Below, piece by piece: positions 42,902-53,391 of a stretch of DNA of 64,000 nt. How positions within the stretch are numbered: the first letter of the stretch is position 1; every line of letters begins with the position of its first letter. The position numbers and the translations under genes are program-made. Origin of the DNA: Deinococcus aquaticus (lineage in GTDB: Bacteria > Deinococcota > Deinococci > Deinococcales > Deinococcaceae); assembly GCF_028622095.1 (NCBI RefSeq), contig NZ_CP115165.1, forward strand, positions 1,981,501 through 2,045,500, given 5' to 3'. The notes beneath the pieces are model-generated. The model had not been told where the DNA came from and did no database searches. It worked only from the letters and a program-made list of their open reading frames with translations.

Positions 42902-44617
42902 TTACCCGTCCAGCAGGCCGTCTTCTCGCAGCACGTTCAGGAACATCTGGACCACGGCCGGATCGAACTGCCGTCCGGACTGTTCCAGGAGCGTGTCGGC
43001 GGCCGCCTGCGCTGTCCAGGCCGGTTTGTAGGGGCGGGGGCTGATCAGCGCGTCGAATACGTCCGCGACGCTGAAGATCCGCGCGAGCAGCGGAATGTCC
43101 GGTCCTGCCAGCCGGTCCGGGTGCCCGCCGCCGTCCCAGCGCTCGTGGTGGTGCCGGACGACCTCGCGCACCTCGCGCGGCACGAACACCTCCTCGCGCA
43201 GCAGCTGGTCCCCGATTTCGACATGCCACTGCATCGCCTCGCGTTCCGCCGGCGTGAGGGGACCCGTCTTGCGCAGCAGGCGGTCGTCCACCGCGACCTT
43301 CCCGATGTCGTGCAGGTACGCGCCCCAGCGCAGGTGCTGGCACTGTGCCTCGTTCAGTTCCAGTCGCTCGCCCAGCCGCAGGGCCAGCGTGGTCACGCGG
43401 TCAGTGTGCCCGAAGGTGTCCCCGTCGCGGCTTTCGAGCATGCGGCCCAGGGTGCGCAGCGCCGCCTCGCGCGTGGCGTGCAGGTGCTCGACGCTTGCGG
43501 CCCGGTCGAGTGCCTGACTGATCCGCTGCGCGACCGTGTCCAGCAGCGTGACCAGCGCCCCCGGCACCGGCACGCGCTGCACCAGATGCACGAGCATGAC
43601 CACGCCCACCACCCGGCTGCCCACCCGCAGCGGCGCGGCGAGACCCGTGAACACGTTCGGGAGGTCCGTGCGCCGCGCTGGCCACGACTGGTAATCCTCT
43701 GCGGCCTGCGAGCGGCCCGTGCGCAGCACCTCCCCGATCAGGCCGCTCGGTGCAGGGCGGCTGGCGGTCAGGACAGCCCGCATGGCCGCCTGACCCAGCG
43801 GGTGGCCTTCCAGCACGGACAGCTGCACCTCGCGCGCGTCGCTCAGCATGACGACCGCGCCCACCGTGAAGCCCGAGAGGTCCACCAGCGTCCGCAGGGC
43901 CCGCTGTCCGATCTCCTCGGGGCTGCTGAGGTCCGCGAGTTCCGCCGACAGCTCTGCCAGCTGCTCGAACTGCCGTGCGGCGCGCTGCGCGTCCTCCAGC
44001 GCCCGCGTGCGTGAGTACGCCACGCTGGCCGCCTGTCCCAGCAGGGTCAGGGCCTGCGCCTCACCGCTCCCGAACTGCGTGCCCTGCGCCAGCCGGTTCA
44101 CGGACAGCACGCCCAGCAGTTGCCCTTCGGGGTCCAGCAGCGGCACGCCCAGGTACGTGTGCGGGAGTGGCCTTCCCGACACGTACACCGTCTGTGGGTC
44201 CTGGTCCGTGCGGGGAATCAGGGTCGCCTGACCCGACTGCACCACCCGCCACGCCAGCCCCTGCCCGCGCGGCAGGCGGAATCCCGGCGCGCCCTGCCGG
44301 TTCTCTCCGGCAGCGGCCACGACTTCCAGTTCGTCGTGCTCGGGGCGGTACAGCAGGACCAGCGCCGTGCCCGCTCCGGTGATGTCCAGCGCCAGCTGCG
44401 CGCAGCGTTCGAACATGTCGCTGCTGGACTGCGTGAGCAGCACCAGCGCCTGCGCTTCCAGCGCGGGCCGGAGTGTCTCCGGCAGGCCGGAGAGCAGTGG
44501 GTCGCGGGTCACGCGGCCCGCCCGTGCTGGGATCGCCGGGGTGGTTGCCGGCGACGCAGGTGTGCCATACCTCACGCTAGCGCGACTGACCTGCCGCGCA
44601 CCATTCCCCCCCAGCAT
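42902..44617 (-). CDS. GAF-GAF-HD-GYP-type phosphodiesterase with altered GYP motif
   Basis: A cytoplasmic signalling protein of about 571 residues: GAF 1 (about 45-190), GAF 2 (about 205-360) and an HD-GYP domain (about 375-565). HD-GYP signatures: SRDGDTFGHTDRVTTLAL, LHDIGKVAVDD, MQWHVEIGDQLL and HHHERWDGGGHPDRL. In canonical enzymes the last reads HHERxDGxGYP; here the GYP triplet is GHP. The HD metal ligands are intact, so c-di-GMP hydrolysis is plausible but not certain. The start is uncertain: ATG 44617 (TACTGG box 8 nt upstream), or the longer ATG 44662, or GTG 44575. Confidence 0.8.
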   Translation of the reverse strand: MLGGNGARQVSRASVRYGTPASPATTPAIPARAGRVTRDPLLSGLPETLRPALEAQALVLLTQSSSDMFERCAQLALDITGAGTALVLLYRPEHDELEVVAAAGENRQGAPGFRLPRGQGLAWRVVQSGQATLIPRTDQDPQTVYVSGRPLPHTYLGVPLLDPEGQLLGVLSVNRLAQGTQFGSGEAQALTLLGQAASVAYSRTRALEDAQRAARQFEQLAELSAELADLSSPEEIGQRALRTLVDLSGFTVGAVVMLSDAREVQLSVLEGHPLGQAAMRAVLTASRPAPSGLIGEVLRTGRSQAAEDYQSWPARRTDLPNVFTGLAAPLRVGSRVVGVVMLVHLVQRVPVPGALVTLLDTVAQRISQALDRAASVEHLHATREAALRTLGRMLESRDGDTFGHTDRVTTLALRLGERLELNEAQCQHLRWGAYLHDIGKVAVDDRLLRKTGPLTPAEREAMQWHVEIGDQLLREEVFVPREVREVVRHHHERWDGGGHPDRLAGPDIPLLARIFSVADVFDALISPRPYKPAWTAQAAADTLLEQSGRQFDPAVVQMFLNVLREDGLLDG

Positions 44618-44619
44618 AC

Positions 44620-44660
44620 GTATGCCCAGTAGAGGTATGCACAGTAGAGGTATGCCCGGC
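44620..44660. repeat. 15-bp tandem repeat at the HD-GYP promoter
   Basis: GTATGCCCAGTAGAG, GTATGCACAGTAGAG and a partial third copy. On the minus strand each full unit contains CTACTGK, a possible -10, so start sites may be repeated too. Confidence 0.75.
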
Positions 44661-44674
44661 ATCAGAAAGCACGA

Positions 44675-44696
44675 CCCCCGGCGCGGGGGCCGGGGG
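44675..44696 (-). terminator. guaA terminator hairpin
   Basis: CCCCCGGC pairs with GCCGGGGG downstream of guaA, followed on the minus strand by TCGTGCTTTCT. Confidence 0.65.
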
Positions 44697-44722
44697 AGGC
44701 AGGAAGGATCAGGTGCGGGGCG

Positions 44723-46240
44723 TCATTCCCACTCGATGGTCGCCGGGGGTTTGCCCGTGATGTCGTACACCACGCGGTTGATCTCGTGCACCTGATTCAC
44801 GATGCGGTTACTCATGGTCGCCAGGAAGTCGTAGGGCAATCTCGCCCACTCGGCGGTCATGAAGTCGTCGGTGGTGACGGCCCTCAGCGCCGCCGTGAAC
44901 GAGTACGTGCGCTCGTCACCCATCACGCCTACCGACTGGATCGGCGTGAGGATCGCCAGCGCCTGCGAGCACCCGTCGTACAGCCCGAACTCACGCAGGC
45001 CACTGATGAAGATGTCGTCCACGCGGCGCAGGATGTCCAGTTTCTCCTCGCTGATCGCGCCCAGGCAGCGGATCGCCAGGGCCGGGCCGGGGAAGGGGTG
45101 ACGCATGCGCACGGCGTCCGGCAGGCCCAGCAGGCGCGCGATCTCGCGGACCTCGTCCTTGAACAGCGTGCGGAACGGCTCGACCAGCTTGAACGCCAGG
45201 TCGTCCGGCAGGCCGCCCACGTTGTGGTGGCTCTTGATGTTCGCGGCGCCCTCGCCCCCGGCGGACTCGATCACGTCCGGGTACAGGGTGCCCTGCGCCA
45301 GGAAGTCGAACGGACCGTGCGTGCGGGCCTCACGTTCGAAGGCGCGGATGAATTCCCGGCCGATGATCTTGCGCTTCTGCTCGGGGTCCGATACGCCGTC
45401 CAGCGCGGCCATAAATTCGGCGCGGGCGTCCACGGTGATCAGGTTCACGCCCAGGGGCCGCAGGGCCGCCTCGACCTGTTCGCGCTCACCCAGGCGCAGC
45501 AGCCCGTGATCGATGAACACGGCGGTCAGCCGCTCGCCTACCGCTTTCGCGAGCAGCAGACCCAGCGTGCTGGAATCCACGCCGCCGCTGATGGCCAGCA
45601 GCACCCGGCCGTCCCCGACCTGCGTGCGCACGCCGTCGATCAGTTCGTCGATGATGTGCTCGGCGTTCCAGTCGCGCGTGACGCCGCAGATCTCCAGGAA
45701 GTTGCCCAGCAGTTGCCCGCCCTTGGGGGTGTGCACCACTTCCGGGTGGAACTGCACGCCGTAACGGCGCGTGACCGCATTCTCGATGGCCGTGACGGGC
45801 GTGTCGGCGGTCCGCGCGACGACCTCGTACCCGTCCGGGAGTTTCGTGACCGAGTCACTGTGACTCATCCAGGCGACGAACTCCCCCTGAATCCCGGCGA
45901 ACAGCTGCCCGCCGTACTCCGTCAGGTCGGCCTTGCCGTACTCGCGTTTCCCGGCGCGTTTCACGTCGCCGCCTGCCTGCTGCGCCAAGAACTGCATGCC
46001 GTAGCACACGCCCAGCACCGGGATGTCCAGTTCCAGCACGCCCGGCGCGGGCTTCGGGGCGTTCTCGTCATACACGCTGCTCGGGCCGCCCGACAGGACG
46101 ATCCCCTGCGGGTTCTCCCGCAGGATGCGTTCCAGCGGCGCGCTGCCGGGAAGGATCACGCTGTACGCCCCGAGTTCACGGAACCGCCGCGCGATCAGAC
46201 GCGTGAATTGACTGCCGAAATCCAGAATGACAACGCTCAT
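44723..46240 (-). CDS. guaA: GMP synthase (glutamine-hydrolysing)
   Basis: A 505-residue enzyme converting XMP, ATP and glutamine to GMP. The class I amidotransferase has [18 protein letters not shown], nucleophile [11 protein letters not shown] (Cys) and the His/Glu of QFHPEVVHT. The synthase domain has the PP-loop [15 protein letters not shown], and the C-terminal dimerisation domain ends [12 protein letters not shown] 46240 follows CACAAT by 7 nt. The preceding gene on this strand (pseudokinase) is separated by repeat copy G and this promoter. Confidence 0.95.
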   Translation of the reverse strand: MSVVILDFGSQFTRLIARRFRELGAYSVILPGSAPLERILRENPQGIVLSGGPSSVYDENAPKPAPGVLELDIPVLGVCYGMQFLAQQAGGDVKRAGKREYGKADLTEYGGQLFAGIQGEFVAWMSHSDSVTKLPDGYEVVARTADTPVTAIENAVTRRYGVQFHPEVVHTPKGGQLLGNFLEICGVTRDWNAEHIIDELIDGVRTQVGDGRVLLAISGGVDSSTLGLLLAKAVGERLTAVFIDHGLLRLGEREQVEAALRPLGVNLITVDARAEFMAALDGVSDPEQKRKIIGREFIRAFEREARTHGPFDFLAQGTLYPDVIESAGGEGAANIKSHHNVGGLPDDLAFKLVEPFRTLFKDEVREIARLLGLPDAVRMRHPFPGPALAIRCLGAISEEKLDILRRVDDIFISGLREFGLYDGCSQALAILTPIQSVGVMGDERTYSFTAALRAVTTDDFMTAEWARLPYDFLATMSNRIVNQVHEINRVVYDITGKPPATIEWE

Positions 46241-46247
46241 CACCCTG

Positions 46248-46253
46248 ATTGTG
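46248..46253 (-). promoter_or_regulatory. Leaderless -10 box CACAAT for guaA
   Basis: CACAAT ends 7 nt before ATG 46240 (minus strand). Confidence 0.5.
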
Positions 46254-46257
46254 TCAC

Positions 46258-46303
46258 ACGGACTTACGGGAATACGGGACTCCCATACCCAGCGGAGTCC
46301 GTA
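46258..46303. repeat. Dispersed repeat, copy G (short, internally deleted)
   Basis: It keeps both outer ends (ACGGACTTACG and AGCGGAGTCCGTA) but lost the middle. On the minus strand GACTCCG begins 4 nt after the TGA of the pseudokinase gene. Confidence 0.65.
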
Positions 46304-48376
46304 TCAGTTGCTCAGGTCGATGGTCAGCGGCGCAGCGCGTGGCACCGTGACGCTCAGACTGGCCGGCGCGTACCCGCTGACGCTGGTGCGCAGGCGGTAC
46401 GTGCCCGCCAGCGGAAACTGCACGGTACCCGGCGCGCGGCCCAGCGACTCGCCCGGCGTGAGGTTCGCTCCGGGCGGCGCGGCCTCCACCGTCAGGCCCA
46501 CCGTGCGCCCCTGCGCGCCCACCAGCCGGAACTCGACCGGGCAGCACGCGGAGCCGCCGGCGCTGCTGGAGTCGCTGCCCGCCACGTTACCCGCCGCATT
46601 GCCAGTCCCACTGCCGGTCTGCGCGGCGCTTTCCACGGCGGGCGTGACCAGCTGCGGGCTGCCCTGCTGGGCGGGCACACGGTCGGGCAGGGCCCCCAGC
46701 GCCCACCACACCCCGCCCAGCAGCAGCGCGGCCGCGACCACCAGCAGCGTCCAGCGGGGCAGGCGGGGCCGCGTCCGTTCCGGCGCGGCGGGAGCCTCGC
46801 GCACCACCCGCCAGGACTCATCCTCGTCCCAGCCGATCCGGATCGGGTCGCCCGGCGCGCGGCGGGCCGGGAGGCGCGTGGGGGCCGGTTCCGGGTCGGG
46901 TTCCAGCAGCGGCTCGCGGCGCAGGCCCGGCGGCAGGCGGTCCACGTCCCGCATCCGCAGCGTCGGGCGCGGCGGGGCCTCACCGTCCACGTCCACGGGC
47001 GGGCCGTCCCAGGCGGGCAGGTCATCCCCGCCCAGGACCGGACCCTGCCCGGCCCCCACCGGCCCACCCCCGATCTGAATGGGGGCGTCCTGACCGCCAC
47101 CGTCGGCCAGTCGCTGCGCCCGCTCGGCCCGCAGGCGCTCGGCCTTACGCGCCGCCGCCGCCTGCGCGTCCAGAATCGCCTGCGCGCGCCGCTCCTCGTT
47201 CTGCCGTCGCCGCCGCTCCTGCGGGGTTTCCGGCGCGCCCGGATCCGTCACGGCCGCCCCGGCTGCCACTGGGCTGGCCGTGACCGGGGTGGGTGCGACA
47301 GGGTCACGCACGGCAGGGTCAGGTGCGCTGGGAGCAGCGTTTCCGGGATCAGCGGTTCCAGGATCAGGGGTCACCGGGTCAGGCGCGACTGGATCAGGGG
47401 TGACCGGGTCGGGTGTCACGGGAGCCGGCTCAACGGGCGCGTCGTCGGCCGTTTCGTCGCCGCCCTCGCCCAGCACGATGAGAGACCCGTCGTGCAGGGC
47501 CGGTGCTGCCGACCAGTCCATCACGGGCAGTTCCGGCGCGGCCGGCGTGGGCATGGGCGCGGCAGGACTGACCGGGGCAGGATTGACCGGGGCAGGGGGG
47601 GGAGAGGCGTCCGCGTCCGTCTGTTCCGGCCGCCCGCGTCTGGAGTTACCCCGACCACGCCGCAACGGCGGCTGCGGTTCAGGAGGGGCCGCGTCGGCGG
47701 GGGTGGTCGCGGTGGTGGTCGGAGCTTGCGGCCACGCCTGTGCGGGTCTGGCTTCCTGCACTGCCTGGGCCTGCACTGCCTGGGCCTGCACCACCTGGGC
47801 CTGGGGTTGCACGGCCTGTTGCAGGGCCGGGCGGGCGGCCTGCTCACTGTTCAGGCGGGCCAGGGCGGCGGCGGCGCTCAGGTGACCGGGCTGCTCGGTC
47901 AGGGGGCGCAGCGCGGCCGGCAGGGTGCCCATGCCGGCCAGCAGCACGCCCAGCGCGTACAGGTCGTCGCTGGGCAGCGGGTCGCCGCCCCAGGGCAGGC
48001 CAGCCCCGGCCAGCAGCACGCGGCCGTCCACGCTCCAGAGTTGTGCGGCGTTCAGGCCGCCGTGCGTCAGGCCGCGCTCGTGCAGGGCGCTCAGGGCCGC
48101 CAGCGCGCCGCGCGCGGTCAGCAGGGCGTCGTCGGCGGGGCGGGCCTGCAGGGGTAACTCGGTCACCACGTACGCCTGATCGCCGTCCATGCCGCTGTCC
48201 ACGACGGGCAGCAGGGCCGGGTGGTCCGGCAGGTCCGGCAGGGTCAGCGGGTAGGGCAGCACGTGCAGCAGCACCGGCATGCCCGTCAGTCGGTCCGTGG
48301 CGCGCAGCGTGCGGACCGGACTGCCTGTCCGGCCCGGCAGTTCGCGGGCGGCCACGTAAGGGCCTATGGGCTTCAC
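46304..48376 (-). CDS. Membrane pseudokinase with extracytoplasmic PEGA domain
   Basis: A 690-residue protein. Residues 5-155 have the layout of a Ser/Thr kinase but no catalytic residue survives: the ATP lysine region reads MPVLLHVLP, the HRDxKxxN loop reads HGGLNAAQ (107 Gly for Asp) and DFG reads GAG. Then come a Gln/Ala- and Pro-rich linker with short tandem repeats (PDPVTPDPV), a charged helix (about 405-450, RRRRQNEERRAQ), one TM (about 543-563) and a PEGA domain at the C-terminus (GANLTPGESLGRAPGTVQF). TATACT lies 7 nt before GTG 48376. Probably a scaffold or receptor; no function is known. Confidence 0.75.
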   Translation of the reverse strand: MKPIGPYVAARELPGRTGSPVRTLRATDRLTGMPVLLHVLPYPLTLPDLPDHPALLPVVDSGMDGDQAYVVTELPLQARPADDALLTARGALAALSALHERGLTHGGLNAAQLWSVDGRVLLAGAGLPWGGDPLPSDDLYALGVLLAGMGTLPAALRPLTEQPGHLSAAAALARLNSEQAARPALQQAVQPQAQVVQAQAVQAQAVQEARPAQAWPQAPTTTATTPADAAPPEPQPPLRRGRGNSRRGRPEQTDADASPPPAPVNPAPVSPAAPMPTPAAPELPVMDWSAAPALHDGSLIVLGEGGDETADDAPVEPAPVTPDPVTPDPVAPDPVTPDPGTADPGNAAPSAPDPAVRDPVAPTPVTASPVAAGAAVTDPGAPETPQERRRRQNEERRAQAILDAQAAAARKAERLRAERAQRLADGGGQDAPIQIGGGPVGAGQGPVLGGDDLPAWDGPPVDVDGEAPPRPTLRMRDVDRLPPGLRREPLLEPDPEPAPTRLPARRAPGDPIRIGWDEDESWRVVREAPAAPERTRPRLPRWTLLVVAAALLLGGVWWALGALPDRVPAQQGSPQLVTPAVESAAQTGSGTGNAAGNVAGSDSSSAGGSACCPVEFRLVGAQGRTVGLTVEAAPPGANLTPGESLGRAPGTVQFPLAGTYRLRTSVSGYAPASLSVTVPRAAPLTIDLSN

Positions 48377-48383
48377 GCCGGTC

Positions 48384-48389
48384 AGTATA
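48384..48389 (-). promoter_or_regulatory. Leaderless -10 box TATACT for the pseudokinase
   Basis: TATACT ends 7 nt before GTG 48376 (minus strand), one of the best matches in the window. Confidence 0.7.
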
Positions 48390-48480
48390 CGGGCCTCTGC
48401 GCCCGCCTACACGCGCGCTTCACCGGCCGCGCCGTGAGTGCGCAGGCACGGGCCGCATGAGCGTACTGTGACGGCGTGGC

Positions 48481-48509
48481 TTGCCGCGCCCCCGCGTATG
48501 CGCTACTAA
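48481..48509 (+). promoter_or_regulatory. Promoter of the mrp operon (TTGCCG-17-TACTAA)
   Basis: TTGCCG (48481-48486), a 17-bp spacer and TACTAA (48504-48509) precede ATG 48519 by 9 nt. Confidence 0.6.
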
Positions 48510-48518
48510 TTGCGGGGT

Positions 48519-49579
<1,061 letters not shown>

Positions 49580-49583
<4 letters not shown>

Positions 49584-50236
49584 CCGCCCTGGCCGCCCCC
49601 CCACCCGCCCCGCCGGAACGCACCAAGACCCGCCTGCTGGAACTCGTGAAACGTCACGGCCCGCAGACCGCGCAGGACCTCGCGCAGGGACTGGAGGTCA
49701 GCGTCCCGGCGGCCCGCCGGCACCTGTGCGACCTGCAGGAGCAGGGGCTGATCGAGGCGCGCACCGAGCGTCCCGGCGGGCGGGGCCGACCCCAGCACGT
49801 ATTCGTGCTGACCGAGCGCGGCGAGGCCGCCTTCCCGAAAACGTACTCCAGCCTGTGCGTGGACGTCCTGCGGCACATCGAGGGTCTGTTCGGCGAGGGC
49901 GCCGTCCTGAAAGTACTGGACGCCCGTAACAACGAGATCATCTCGCACTTCGAGCAGGACGTCCCGGCCAACCTGCCGCTGGGAGAGCGCGTGCAGGGCC
50001 TCGTCAACCGCCTGAACCGGCACGGCTTCGACGCCGTGGTCCACCAGGAAGGCGAGCAGTGGTACTTCACGCAGCGCAACTGCCCGAACCTGACCGTCGC
50101 GCGGCAGTACGCGCAGCTGTGCACGGCCGAGAAAACCCTGTACGCCGCGCTGCTGGGCGTCCCGGTGGAACGCGAAACCCGCATGGCCTGCGGGCAGGGC
50201 AACTGCCGCTACCGGGTCGGTCCGCCCACTTCATGA
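49580..50236 (+). CDS. SufR-like winged-helix regulator with cysteine cluster
   Basis: A 218-residue regulator. Residues 15-70 form a winged helix (RLLELVKRHGPQTAQDLAQG, VSVPAARRHLCDLQEQGLIE, RPGGRGRPQHVF). The C-terminal sensor has RNCPNL, AQLC and MACGQGNC, the cysteine spacing of SufR-type Fe-S-binding repressors. Together with mrp it suggests that this operon responds to Fe-S status, probably by autoregulation. ATG 49580 overlaps the mrp stop by 4 nt. Another reading is a DeoR/ArsR-like regulator binding zinc. Confidence 0.8.
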
Positions 50237-50811
50237 CCACGCCCAGGGCCGACCCCGCACCCGGCGCGCTGCACTCCATCGTCGCGTGGCCCCCCGAAGC
50301 GCTGGACACCTGGATGCGCCGCACCCAGAAACGCCTGAACGTCAGCGGGTTCGGCCTGCCGCACCTGAACCTCCGCGCGCCCTTCCAGACGCCCCTGAGC
50401 GGCCCGGAACTCGTCCGGGCGTGCCGGGAGGCGCTGCGCGGCCAGAGCGAACTGACCGTGCAGGTCAAGGGCTGGAAACAACTTCAGGGAGTGATCTTCC
50501 TGGAGTGCCACCTGAGCAGCGACCTGCGGGACCTGCACGAACGCTGCCTGCAGGTCGGGCCGTCCAGCCGCGCCCAGTACGACGGCGACCTGTACCGCCC
50601 GCACCTGACCCTCGCGCTGGGCGTGCTGCCCTGGGCGGCCGGGTACCTCTGGAACGAGGTGCAGCAGTGCGAGCCGCCCGTGACCAGTTTCAGCGTGCAG
50701 GCCCTGAGCCTGACCCGCGAGGAACGCGGCGAGGTGCAGGAACTCCACACCTTCCCGCTGACCGGCCCTCCCACCGACACCCGCCACACCCGTGAAGCCG
50801 CGCCCAGCTGA
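50233..50811 (+). CDS. 2H phosphoesterase / RNA ligase-like protein
   Basis: A 192-residue protein with two histidine motifs of the 2H superfamily: LPHLNLRAPF (about residue 44) and RPHLTLALGV (about 123). The second fits HxTx; the first has Asn where Thr/Ser is usual, so activity is uncertain. Family members act on 2',5'-linked or cyclic phosphodiesters in RNA. ATG 50233 overlaps the SufR-like stop by 4 nt, making it the third gene of the operon, with no evident link to Fe-S biology. Confidence 0.65.
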   Translation: MTTPRADPAPGALHSIVAWPPEALDTWMRRTQKRLNVSGFGLPHLNLRAPFQTPLSGPELVRACREALRGQSELTVQVKGWKQLQGVIFLECHLSSDLRDLHERCLQVGPSSRAQYDGDLYRPHLTLALGVLPWAAGYLWNEVQQCEPPVTSFSVQALSLTREERGEVQELHTFPLTGPPTDTRHTREAAPS

Positions 50812-50828
50812 GCTCGCGCCACGCAAAA

Positions 50829-50858
50829 CGCCCGCCCGGCATCTTGACCGGGCGGGCG
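50829..50858. terminator. Terminator hairpin of the mrp operon
   Basis: CGCCCGCCCGG pairs with CCGGGCGGGCG around an 8-nt loop; AAAA precedes and CTTTC follows. Confidence 0.8.
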
Positions 50859-50890
50859 CTTTCAGAGTGGCGTAGTCAGGGTCCGTATCA

Positions 50891-51024
50891 TACGGATTCC
50901 GTCTGTTTCGTTAACAACCCGGGACAGCACCGGGTTGCTAACTCCACGCCCGGAACCCGTTTCTCTCCTGCTCGCGTCCGCTCGGATGGAACGGTTTTTG
51001 CAAACCATTCCATCGGAGTCCGTA
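50891..51024. repeat. Dispersed hairpin repeat, copy B (full length)
   Basis: Very close to copy A. It starts TACGGATTCCGTCTGTTTCG and ends CGGAGTCCGTA; hairpin 2 is ATGGAA/TTCCAT. On the minus strand GACTCCG begins 4 nt after the TGA of the DAHP synthase gene. An extra GTCCGTATCA directly before the left end looks like a remnant end. Confidence 0.85.
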
Positions 51025-52119
<1,095 letters not shown>

Positions 52120-52126
52120 GCTGCGC

Positions 52127-52132
52127 AGTGTA
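52127..52132 (-). promoter_or_regulatory. Leaderless -10 box TACACT
   Basis: TACACT ends 7 nt before ATG 52119 (minus strand). Confidence 0.7.
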
Positions 52133-52225
52133 GAAAACGGGTCCATGAACGCGCACGAACCCTACTAGTCAAATGCAAAGAGTTGTCCAAGTTACGGCCC
52201 CCGGCACTGTTCCGGAAGCCGCCGG

Positions 52226-52645
52226 TCAGGCGTCCGCTGCACCCGCCTGCGCTGGCGTGTTCACCATGTGCGCCGCCACCCGCGACAGCGCCGTGAACAG
52301 CTCCTGCCCGTCGGCCGCACTGATCGCAGGTGTGGCGTCCAGCGCGGCCCGCATGCATGCCAGCCACGCCTGCGCGCGCGCCGGAGTGATCGGGAACGGC
52401 AGGTGCCGCGCCCGCAGGCGCGGATGTCCGAACCGCTCGTGGTACAGCGGCGGGCCGCCCAGAAAGCCGCTCAGGAACGCCAGTTGCTTCTCGGCCGTCA
52501 GGGTCAGGTCCGCCGGGAAGATCGGCGTCAGCAGCGGCTCCCGGGCCACGAAATCGTAGAAGCGGGACACCAGTTCGGCCAGGGCCTCTGGCCCGATCCG
52601 GTCGTACAGGCTGCCGCCCGTGGTCAGCGAGAGGGGAGCCGTCAT
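52226..52645 (-). CDS. Group II truncated haemoglobin
   Basis: A 139-residue haem protein. SLYDRIGPEALAELVSRFYD, EPLLTPIFPADL, FLGGPPLYHERFGHPRLRAR (proximal His in HPRLR) and AQAWLACMRAAL (Trp at G8) are the group II (YjbI/GlbO) pattern. Such proteins bind oxygen tightly and take part in peroxide or nitric-oxide chemistry rather than transport. TAATGT ends 6 nt before ATG 52645. It stands alone. Confidence 0.9.
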   Translation of the reverse strand: MTAPLSLTTGGSLYDRIGPEALAELVSRFYDFVAREPLLTPIFPADLTLTAEKQLAFLSGFLGGPPLYHERFGHPRLRARHLPFPITPARAQAWLACMRAALDATPAISAADGQELFTALSRVAAHMVNTPAQAGAADA

Positions 52646-52651
52646 GCCTGC

Positions 52652-52657
52652 ACATTA
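52652..52657 (-). promoter_or_regulatory. Leaderless -10 box TAATGT
   Basis: TAATGT ends 6 nt before ATG 52645 (minus strand). Confidence 0.65.
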
Positions 52658-52697
52658 GCGCCTGAACGCGACCGGCGCAGGGTGGTCCTCCCTCTTC

Positions 52698-52830
52698 TAC
52701 GGACTCCGTCCGTTTCGTTGACAACCCGCCAATGCACCGGGTTGCCAACTCCACTCCCGGAATCCTCCTCAGCTCCCACTCGCATCCGCTCGTGTTGAAT
52801 GGTTGCAAAACCATTCAACCGGAGTCCCTC
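52698..52830. repeat. Dispersed hairpin repeat, copy C (full length)
   Basis: It starts TACGGACTCCGTCCG and ends CGGAGTCCCTC; hairpin 2 is GTTGAATGG/CCATTCAAC. On the minus strand GACTCCG begins 4 nt after the TAA of the next gene. Confidence 0.85.
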
Positions 52831-53391
52831 TTACTTTTTCAGGACGGCGCTGGCGGGCAGGATGTAGATAGTGTCCAGGCCCCACGGCTGCGGCCTGGCG
52901 GGGAACTGCGCGCGGCGCCACACCACGTAGTTCCCGATTTCCGGGGCTTTCAGGACCGTGTTCTTGTACGGTGCGTCGGGCCACTGCACTCCGGCGGGGG
53001 CGTCTGCGTCGGCAACGGCGATCAGGCCGCCCTGCCCCAGCACGTCCGAGAGTTTCGCGGTGGGCGCGTACCCATCCCGGCACCAGAACATGATCTGCGC
53101 GCCGCTGGCCGCCAGTTGCTCGACGTCCGGAATGCGGGCCTTCAGGAAGGCGTCCAGGTCGTAGGCCTGCACGCGCAGGTCGCGTTTGTACAGGTAATCG
53201 GCGGGAATGGTCAGTGTTTCCGGCGTGACCTGAGCGGCCATCAGCGCGGTCGGCGTGACGTTCGCGCGGCCCAGGGCAGAGACCTTGAACACGGCGATCT
53301 GCTGCGCCCTGGGTTGAGCGGCCAGAGCGGGGGCGCTGAGCAGCGCCAGGAAGGGAAGCAGGTGGGTGACTCGCAGCATGGGGAACCTCAT
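52831..53391 (-). CDS. Secreted protein, molybdopterin-oxidoreductase-like fold (weak)
   Basis: A 186-residue exported protein; signal peptide LLPFLALLSAPALAA. The segment FWCRDGYAPTAKLSDVLGQG followed by WPDAPYKNTVLKAPEIGNYVVW recalls small periplasmic proteins with a molybdopterin-oxidoreductase-like domain that sit with cytochromes, but no cofactor ligand set can be shown. ATG 53391 is given; ATG 53379 (GAGG 6 nt before) is equally possible and leaves a normal signal peptide. Monocistronic, between a repeat and a strong hairpin. Confidence 0.5.
   Translation of the reverse strand: MRFPMLRVTHLLPFLALLSAPALAAQPRAQQIAVFKVSALGRANVTPTALMAAQVTPETLTIPADYLYKRDLRVQAYDLDAFLKARIPDVEQLAASGAQIMFWCRDGYAPTAKLSDVLGQGGLIAVADADAPAGVQWPDAPYKNTVLKAPEIGNYVVWRRAQFPARPQPWGLDTIYILPASAVLKK

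Noticed and set aside
44620..44660. CRISPR-like array
   Set aside because: The units are contiguous 15-bp tandem repeats without spacers, and no cas gene is in the window.
44786..48157. A 1123-codon open frame on the plus strand opposite guaA and the pseudokinase gene
   Set aside because: It lies opposite guaA, whose protein is unmistakable; the translation is Arg/Gln/His-rich shadow sequence.
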